Shown here: one piece after another, positions 13,495 to 18,581 of the stretch
Layout of the letters: every line of letters starts with the position of its first letter
Numbering within the stretch: position 1 is the stretch's first letter
From: an uncultured Eubacteriales bacterium
GTDB lineage: Bacteria; Bacillota; Clostridia; Oscillospirales; UBA644
Reading direction: 5' to 3'
Length of the DNA: 18,581 bases
Assembly: GCA_934481505.1 (NCBI GenBank)
Contig: CAKSPP010000007.1
Location: 1 to 18,581 of the forward strand
Notes under the pieces: generated by a model
Database searches by the model: none
What the model saw: only the letters and a program-made list of their open reading frames with translations
What the model was told of the DNA's origin: nothing
Made by a program: the position numbers and the translations under genes

Positions 13495-13529
13495 CAAGGG
13501 AAAAGATGTCGGTCTTTTCCCTTGTTTTT
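13495..13529 (+). terminator. Strong intrinsic terminator of the 14-gene operon
   Basis: CAAGGGAAAAGA (13495-13506) and TCTTTTCCCTTG (13513-13524) form a perfect 12-base stem with a 6-base loop, followed by TTTTT (13525-13529). It lies 60 bases after the last operon stop and is the only strong plus-strand terminator between 1857 and here, which supports one long transcript. Confidence 0.93.
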
Positions 13530-13535
13530 ATCAAA

Positions 13536-13563
13536 GAAAAAGAGACTGCAAAGCAGTCTCTTT
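13536..13563 (-). terminator. Intrinsic terminator of the 13586-13996 gene
   Basis: AAAGAGACTGC (13539-13549) pairs perfectly with GCAGTCTCTTT (13553-13563) around an AAA loop. Read on the minus strand, the stem ends in five T residues (13541-13537). It lies 23 bases past the stop of the hypothetical gene and faces the operon terminator, so the two convergent units are each closed. Confidence 0.88.
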
Positions 13564-13585
13564 CCCGAAATTTTTTCGGCAAATA

Positions 13586-13996
13586 CTATTTTTTTGCCAT
13601 TTGACCTTTAAGGTAGGATAACAGTCCGGCGTTTTTCTCAGCGGAAAGTGCCGACAGCATTGCAACGCCGTTTTCTCCCTTTTCCTCTACAATTTTCTCC
13701 CATTTCGCTTTTTGCGGCAGCGGTTTTTTCGGCTTTACAGTCTTCGCTTTTTCCTGCCGTCGTCTTTCAGCCTCAACCCTCTTTTTCTGTGCTTCTTCTC
13801 TTTTCAGTCTTTCGCTTTCGGCAATTTTTTCTTTGATAAAATCCCCGAAAGCCTTTTCCACGAATCCCGAATCGAGAATAAGCCCGTATAAGGTTTCTTT
13901 GTTTTCCACTGTGAAAAAACCGTCCTCTTTTTTTATCCTCTCAACAAAGAAGTTATAAAATTCTCTTCTTGTGTAGGATATATTAACGGTTTTCAT
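13586..13996 (-). CDS. Hypothetical charged, partly coiled-coil protein
   Basis: The product has 136 residues and I do not recognise the family. The N-terminal half (MKTVNISYTRREFYNFFVERIKK onwards) looks globular, with many aromatic residues. Residues about 75-110 are a Lys/Arg/Glu-rich run (EAQKKRVEAERRRQEKAK) that should form a single charged helix or coiled coil, followed by a Pro/Lys linker. The C-terminus NAGLLSYLKGQMAKK is a short amphipathic helix. ATG 13996 is preceded by AAGGAGG, a strong ribosome site. It lies downstream of atpC but is separated by a terminator (14070-14106), so it is probably its own unit. Its own terminator is at 13536-13563. There is no signal peptide or membrane segment. 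Confidence 0.75.
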   Translation of the reverse strand: MKTVNISYTRREFYNFFVERIKKEDGFFTVENKETLYGLILDSGFVEKAFGDFIKEKIAESERLKREEAQKKRVEAERRRQEKAKTVKPKKPLPQKAKWEKIVEEKGENGVAMLSALSAEKNAGLLSYLKGQMAKK

Positions 13997-14035
13997 CGCT
14001 TCGGCCTCCTTTCGATATAATTTTACCGAAAATGC

Positions 14036-14053
14036 TGTCCGATAAACAGGACA
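14036..14053. promoter_or_regulatory. Inverted repeat upstream of the hypothetical gene
   Basis: TGTCC (14036-14040) and GGACA (14049-14053) are separated by 8 bases, about 40 bases before the ATG at 13996, in the short region where its promoter should lie. It could be an operator or a leader hairpin. I see no clean -35/-10 pair; TAAAAT on the minus strand nearby is only a possible -10. Confidence 0.3.
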
Positions 14054-14069
14054 TTCGCCGAATACGGTC

Positions 14070-14106
14070 GGAAAAAGTAAAACACCTCGGCTAATTTCCG
14101 AGGTGT
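14070..14106 (-). terminator. Intrinsic terminator of the atp operon
   Basis: On the minus strand ACACCTCGG (14106-14098) pairs perfectly with CCGAGGTGT (14090-14082) around a 7-base loop, followed by TTTT and, shortly after, TTTTT. It starts 5 bases after the atpC stop, closing the ATP synthase operon. Confidence 0.92.
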
Positions 14107-14110
14107 CGTT

Positions 14111-14539
14111 TTATTTGCTTGAAAATTCGGAATCGTAATACCTGCCGGCTTTTAGTCTGCCTATCGCTTTTGCGAGAGTTGTCTGTGCCGTGCGGTATTC
14201 CCTCATGCTCTTTTTCTGCAAAAGGGCTTCCTTTGCTTCGTCCGCCATTCTTTTTGCGGCGTTGATATCTATTTCGTCGGGGTGTTCGGCGGTGTTTACC
14301 ATGATGAGAACATCGTTATCCTCGATTTTGACAATTCCCTCCGAAACCGACGCGACTTCCTTTTCTTTTCCGGGAAGTTTATAGGTTATAACGCCCGGAA
14401 GAATTGCCCCTATCATATTCTGGTGGTGGGCTAAAATTCCGTACTGTCCCTCGGTCGTCGGGATAATCAAGGATTCACATTCGCCCTCGTAAAAAGTCCC
14501 GTCCGATTCAAGGATATGGAGCTGAAAAGTATTAGCCAT
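14111..14539 (-). CDS. atpC: F1 ATP synthase epsilon subunit
   Basis: The product has 142 residues. The N-terminal beta-sandwich is typical: FQLHILESDGTFYEGECESLIIPTTEGQYGIL, then HHQNMIGAILPGV and VSEGIVKIEDNDVLIMVNTAEHP. Two C-terminal helices (AAKRMADEAKEALLQKK and REYRTAQTTLAKAIGRL) form the regulatory hairpin that can inhibit ATP hydrolysis. ATG at 14539-14537 lies 3 bases after the atpD stop, so translation is coupled. It is part of the rotor stalk with gamma, and the last gene before the operon terminator. Confidence 0.96.
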   Translation of the reverse strand: MANTFQLHILESDGTFYEGECESLIIPTTEGQYGILAHHQNMIGAILPGVITYKLPGKEKEVASVSEGIVKIEDNDVLIMVNTAEHPDEIDINAAKRMADEAKEALLQKKSMREYRTAQTTLAKAIGRLKAGRYYDSEFSSK

Positions 14540-14542
14540 TTT

Positions 14543-15928
14543 TTACAGCTCCTTTGCCTTTTTGACGACATCGTCGATAGTTCCGACATTGTAAAACGCC
14601 GCCTCGGGATATTTATCGGCGTCGCCCGAAATTATAGCCTCAAAACCTCTGACAGTTTCTTTAATCGGAACGTAAATTCCGGGAATACCGGTGAATTTTT
14701 CCGCAACGTGGGTGGGCTGTGCGAGAAATCTCTGAATTCTTCTTGCTCTCGAAACGACGAGTTTATCTTCTTCGCCGAGTTCGTCGATACCGAGAATTGC
14801 TATGATATCCTGCAATTCGTTATATTTTTGAAGCGTTTCTTCGACTTTTCTTGCAATGTCGTAATGGCGTTTGCCGACATTTGACGCTTCGAGAATTCTC
14901 GACGACGATTCGAGCGGGTCGACAGCGGGGTAAATACCCTGTTCTGCTATCTTTCTGCTTAAAACGGTCGTTGCGTCAAGGTGTGAAAAGGTCGTTGCCG
15001 GTGCGGGGTCGGTAAGGTCGTCGGCAGGTACATAAACCGCCTGAACCGAGGTTACCGAGCCGTTTTTCGTCGAGGTTATCCTCTCCTGCAACGCTCCCAT
15101 TTCCTCCGCCAAAGTCGGCTGATATCCGACTGCCGACGGCATTCTTCCGAGAAGCGTCGAAACTTCGCTTCCTGCCTGAACGAAACGGAAGATATTGTCG
15201 ATAAACAAAAGCACGTCCTTATGCTCTTCTTCTCTAAAATATTCCGCCATCGTAAGTCCCGAAAGAGCAACTTTCATTCTGACGCCCGGGGCTTCGTTCA
15301 TCTGTCCGAAAACGAGAGCTGTTTTGTCGGCAACGCCGCTTTCCTGCATTTCACGCCACAAATCGTTGCCCTCACGGCTGCGTTCGCCGACTCCGGTGAA
15401 GATAGAATATCCGCCGTGTTCGGTTGCGATATTGTGGATAAGTTCCTGGATAAGAACCGTTTTGCCTACGCCTGCTCCTCCGAAAAGTCCGATTTTACCG
15501 CCTTTCGGATACGGTTCCAAAAGGTCTATTACTTTTATCCCCGTTTCAAGAACCTCGACTGCCGGTTTCTGCTCGTCAAATCGCGGTGCTTTGCGGTGTA
15601 TGGGATATTTTTTCGCGTTGGTTATCGGCTCTTTGCCGTCGATAGGCTCTCCGAGAACATTGAACATTCTTCCGAGAGTTTCTTTTCCGACGGGGACTTC
15701 GATCCCTTTTCCGTCGGCAACGACTTCGTTTCCTCTCGCAAGACCTTCGCTGCCCGAAAGCATTATCGCTCTTACGGTTCTGTTTCCGACATGCTCGGCG
15801 ACTTCGGCGGTTTTTTCACCGTCTTCGGTCTGAATTTTAAGTGCTTCTTTTATTTTCGGGAGCTTGCCCTCCGGAAATTTGACGTCGATTACAGGTCCGG
15901 AGATCTTGACCGTTTTTCCTTTATTCAA
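14543..15928 (-). CDS. atpD: F1 ATP synthase beta subunit (TTG start)
   Basis: The product has 461 residues, the normal length. It is the catalytic subunit: the P-loop GGAGVGKT (150-157), GERSREGNDLW (181-191), LLFIDNIFRF (240-249), TDPAPATTF (306-314) and the DELGEED form of the DELSEED loop (382-388) are all intact. The start is TTG at 15928-15926, inside the end of atpG (the two overlap as TTGAATAA), with AAGGAGG about 9 bases upstream. No ATG near this position gives the conserved KTVKISGPVIDVKF beginning, so TTG is accepted. The TTG and overlap imply coupling to atpG translation, although beta is needed at three copies per complex to one gamma. Confidence 0.97.
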   Translation of the reverse strand: MNKGKTVKISGPVIDVKFPEGKLPKIKEALKIQTEDGEKTAEVAEHVGNRTVRAIMLSGSEGLARGNEVVADGKGIEVPVGKETLGRMFNVLGEPIDGKEPITNAKKYPIHRKAPRFDEQKPAVEVLETGIKVIDLLEPYPKGGKIGLFGGAGVGKTVLIQELIHNIATEHGGYSIFTGVGERSREGNDLWREMQESGVADKTALVFGQMNEAPGVRMKVALSGLTMAEYFREEEHKDVLLFIDNIFRFVQAGSEVSTLLGRMPSAVGYQPTLAEEMGALQERITSTKNGSVTSVQAVYVPADDLTDPAPATTFSHLDATTVLSRKIAEQGIYPAVDPLESSSRILEASNVGKRHYDIARKVEETLQKYNELQDIIAILGIDELGEEDKLVVSRARRIQRFLAQPTHVAEKFTGIPGIYVPIKETVRGFEAIISGDADKYPEAAFYNVGTIDDVVKKAKEL

Positions 15929-16829
15929 GTTCTGCAGCCTCCTTTTTTGCTTTCTGTGCCCGTGCTCCTGCGGAAACTTCCGTTATTTCACGGGTGATTG
16001 CCGCCTGACGCACTCTGTTATACTCTACGGAAAGTTCCGAGAGTATTTTCTCGGCGTTTCGGTTCGCCGAATCCATTGCCGTCATTCTCGATGTCTGCTC
16101 GCAGCAGAAACTGTCGACAAGTGCGGCGTAAATAAATCCCGAAAGGTAGCTCGGAACCATCGCACGCAGAACGACATCGACGGAATTCAGAAATTCGAAA
16201 GGCGTTTTGACTTCCTTTTCCTCGGCATTCGCAAATTCGTTGCGGTGGAACGGCAAAAGTCTTGTCGCGACCGTTTCTTCGCTCATTCCGTTCTTCCAGT
16301 CGGTATATACGACGTAAATTTTGCTTACCGCCTGTTCGTCGTAAAGTTCGAGAAGAATATCCGCAATTTCCCTTGCACGCTGAATCGTCGGGTTCTGTGC
16401 TGTGTATAAAAAGCTTTTTTCAACGGGGATTTTCTTCTTCGCGAAATACTGTCTGCCGAACTCTCCGACAACGAAAAGCTTCGTGTCTTCATGCTCCGAA
16501 AGCAGTTCTTCGGCTTTGCGGATAACATTCATATTGTAAGCTCCCGCAAGACCTTTGTCGGCGGTTATTACAAGACAACCGAAAGCTCCGCTGTTATGAT
16601 CTTTATCTTCGGGATAAAAATACGGGCTTTTTACGTTCGGTGCGGAACGGAAAATTCGCTTCATCTCCGACTTTACGGCGGTGAAATACGGACGCGTTCT
16701 GTCAAGCTCCGCTTTGGCTTTTCTCATTTTCGCCGAGGCGATAAGATACATCGCGTTTGTTATTTTTTTAGTGTCTTTGACGCTTTCTATGTGGTTTTTT
16801 ATTTCTTTGGTGTTGGGCACGGCGGTCAC
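15921..16829 (-). CDS. atpG: F1 ATP synthase gamma subunit (GTG start)
   Basis: The product has 302 residues, the central rotor shaft. The N-terminal helix KEIKNHIESVKDTKKITNAM and the C-terminal helix with YNRVRQAAITREITEVSAGA are the conserved gamma ends that sit in the alpha/beta ring. The Rossmann-like middle (GCLVITADKGLAGAYNMNVI, VVGEFGRQYF) is also recognisable. It starts at GTG 16829-16827 and overlaps the atpA stop by the sequence GTGA. An internal GTG four codons in is an alternative that would lose only three residues. The order alpha-gamma-beta-epsilon is the common bacterial one. Confidence 0.96.
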   Translation of the reverse strand: MTAVPNTKEIKNHIESVKDTKKITNAMYLIASAKMRKAKAELDRTRPYFTAVKSEMKRIFRSAPNVKSPYFYPEDKDHNSGAFGCLVITADKGLAGAYNMNVIRKAEELLSEHEDTKLFVVGEFGRQYFAKKKIPVEKSFLYTAQNPTIQRAREIADILLELYDEQAVSKIYVVYTDWKNGMSEETVATRLLPFHRNEFANAEEKEVKTPFEFLNSVDVVLRAMVPSYLSGFIYAALVDSFCCEQTSRMTAMDSANRNAEKILSELSVEYNRVRQAAITREITEVSAGARAQKAKKEAAELE

Positions 16830-18562
16830 CGTCCCTGCTTATAGATTTCAAGGTAGTTTTTCGACGCCGAAATGATTTCGGAACGTATCTCTTCCGAAAA
16901 TTCGCCTGTCGAGTCTATTCTGCGGCAGAGGTCGGGAAGCTGTGATTCGACATGCGAAATAAGTCCCTTGCGGAATTCCGGAATTTCATTTGCTGGAACC
17001 GACAGCATGATTTTATTCAAAGCCGCGACAAGCATTATGACCTGCTCATGCTGCTTGAAAGGACTGTACTGCTCCTGACGGAGAAGCCTCATAAGTCCCG
17101 TTCCGTAGTCGATAGTCTTCTTTGTCGCCTCGTCGAGGTCGCTTGAAAACTGCGTGAAAACTTCCATTTCCCTATATTGTGCAAGGTCGAGACGGATTGC
17201 TCCCGTCGCTTTCTTCATCGCTTTTGTCTGTGCGTCGCCGCCGACACGCGAAACCGAAAGTCCGACGTTTACCGCAGGTCTCTGACCTGCAAAGAACAGA
17301 TTGCTTTCAAGGAAAATCTGTCCGTCGGTTATCGAAATGATATTTGTCGGGATATATGCCGAAACGTCGCCTGCCTGTGTTTCGACTATCGGCAGTGCGG
17401 TCATAGAGCCGCCGCCTCTTTCGTCGGAAAGGTGAGCTGAGCGTTCGAGAAGTCTCGAATGAAGATAGAAAATATCTCCGGGGTAAGCCTCACGCCCCGG
17501 CGAACGTCCGAGAAGAAGGCTTAAAGAACGGTAGGCGACCGCGTGTTTTGAAAGGTCGTCATAGACTATCAAAACATCGTTTCCGCGGTTCATAAAGTAT
17601 TCGCCAAGAGCACAGCCCGCATAAGGTGCTATATAAAGCAGCGGTGCGGGGTCGCTTGCCGACGCGTTTATTATGACGGTATACGGCAGGGCGTTATGCT
17701 GTTTTAATGTTTCTGCGAGTTGTGCGACCGAGCTTGCTTTCTGACCGATTGCAACATAAATGCAGATTACGCCCTTGTTTTTCTGATTGATTATCGTATC
17801 GACGGCAATAGCGGTTTTACCGGTCTGTCTGTCGCCGATTATGAGTTCACGCTGACCTCTTCCGATAGGAAACATCGAGTCGATAGCCAAAAGTCCCGTT
17901 TCCATAGGCTTGTTTACGGGCTGACGGTCGATAATGCCGGGAGCGGGATTTTCGATCGGGCGATAGTCGGAAACAATAATTTCGCCCTTGCCGTCAACAG
18001 GATTTCCGAGCGGGTCGACAACTCTTCCCAGAAAATCGTCTCCTGCCGGCATCCCAGCAGTCTTTCCGGTGCGGTAAACGGTGCTTCCCTCGGTTATTTC
18101 TTCGTCGTCGTCAAAAAGGATACAGCCGACTTCGTTTCTGTCGAGGTCGAGAACCATTCCTTTTATTCCGCAGGCAAAAACTACGATTTCGCCGTAAGTT
18201 ACCTTTTCAAGCCCCGTGACAACGGCAATCCCGTCGCCGACGCTCTTGACTTTTCCTATTTCGTTCGGAATTGCTTTCGGTTCAAAGGAGGAGACCGTTT
18301 CTTTTATAAGAGAAACGACATTTCCCGAGCTTCCGGCACTTTTTTCTATTTCGTTTTTAAGCTGAAGAAATCTTCCCGCGACCGTCCAGTCGTAAATTTC
18401 CGAACCGACGGCAAGCTTAAAACCCTTTTTTATTTTTTCGTCCTTTTTCCATTCAAAGGAAAAACCGTCACCGTACTTTTTCTTTATAAAAGCGGCAAAA
18501 CGCTCTTTCTGTGCGGCGGAGGGTTCTTCAAAGGAATAAAGAACGGCTTTTTTATCAGTCAT
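16826..18562 (-). CDS. atpA: F1 ATP synthase alpha subunit with delta-like N-terminal extension
   Basis: The product has 578 residues from ATG 18562, against roughly 500-510 for most alpha subunits. The body is normal: EIGKVKSVGDGIAVVTGL (101-118), the P-loop GDRQTGKT (243-250), LLIVYDDLSKHA-type motif, SLLLGRSPGREAYPGDIFYLHSRLLERS. About 75 extra residues precede the usual N-terminal helix. They read KERFAAFIKKKYGDGFSFEW, an IKKGFKLAVGSEIYD core, then WTVAGRFLQLKNEI, and match the C-terminal domain pattern of the delta subunit (E. coli: [22 protein letters not shown]). ATG 18562 overlaps an out-of-frame TGA as ATGA, so an upstream gene probably ends here and couples. A GTG at 18571 and an open frame to the window edge mean a longer N-terminus cannot be excluded. 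Confidence 0.93.
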   Translation of the reverse strand: MTDKKAVLYSFEEPSAAQKERFAAFIKKKYGDGFSFEWKKDEKIKKGFKLAVGSEIYDWTVAGRFLQLKNEIEKSAGSSGNVVSLIKETVSSFEPKAIPNEIGKVKSVGDGIAVVTGLEKVTYGEIVVFACGIKGMVLDLDRNEVGCILFDDDEEITEGSTVYRTGKTAGMPAGDDFLGRVVDPLGNPVDGKGEIIVSDYRPIENPAPGIIDRQPVNKPMETGLLAIDSMFPIGRGQRELIIGDRQTGKTAIAVDTIINQKNKGVICIYVAIGQKASSVAQLAETLKQHNALPYTVIINASASDPAPLLYIAPYAGCALGEYFMNRGNDVLIVYDDLSKHAVAYRSLSLLLGRSPGREAYPGDIFYLHSRLLERSAHLSDERGGGSMTALPIVETQAGDVSAYIPTNIISITDGQIFLESNLFFAGQRPAVNVGLSVSRVGGDAQTKAMKKATGAIRLDLAQYREMEVFTQFSSDLDEATKKTIDYGTGLMRLLRQEQYSPFKQHEQVIMLVAALNKIMLSVPANEIPEFRKGLISHVESQLPDLCRRIDSTGEFSEEIRSEIISASKNYLEIYKQGR

Positions 18563-18581
18563 TTTCCGCACCCCGTTCGGC

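Noticed and set aside
15195..15997. Two long open frames on the plus strand (212 and 258 residues) across atpD and atpG
   Set aside because: They lie antisense to highly conserved ATP synthase genes, have no ribosome site or recognisable domain, and are explained by codon composition of the true genes.

Overview
The window looks like chromosome of a Gram-positive anaerobe of the Bacillota, most likely a gut-type Clostridia. The grounds are strong AGGAGG-type ribosome sites, a lipobox on the binding protein, several TTG/GTG starts and a canonical F1 ATPase gene order. No rRNA, tRNA, IS element or CRISPR array is visible, and the species cannot be named from this sequence alone.

Layout. (1) 3-773 is the 3' part of a DUF4340-type gene entering from the left edge, closed by a hairpin terminator at about 831-874. 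(2) 1057-1635, on the minus strand, is a TetR-family repressor gene. (3) A divergent region at 1636-1856 holds promoters for both directions and TetR-like operators. (4) From 1857 to 13435 on the plus strand runs a tightly packed operon of 14 genes. In order these are a VOC-fold protein, a zinc-ribbon+VOC protein, an RbsA-type double ATPase, an RbsC-type permease, a sugar-binding lipoprotein, a second RbsC-type permease, two small paralogous proteins of unknown function, a ROK-family sugar kinase, a GH1 (phospho-)beta-glucosidase, three tandem VOC paralogs and a second zinc-ribbon+VOC protein. A strong intrinsic terminator follows at 13495-13529. (5) On the minus strand from the right edge come atpA, atpG, atpD and atpC, with a terminator, and then a short charged hypothetical gene (13586-13996) with its own terminator.

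How it may work (inference). The lipoprotein, two permeases and double ATPase import a glycoside. The ROK protein phosphorylates the sugar. The GH1 enzyme, which keeps the Ser/Lys/Tyr phosphate pocket of 6-phospho-beta-glucosidases, cleaves it. Six VOC-fold proteins and two small proteins in the same transcription unit would then act on, bind or neutralise the released aglycone, or act on the glycoside itself. TetR would sense the ligand. I know no described system with this composition, and it is the main candidate for something new here.

A second oddity is the ATP synthase alpha subunit. It carries about 75 extra N-terminal residues that read like the C-terminal domain of the delta subunit (AtpH).
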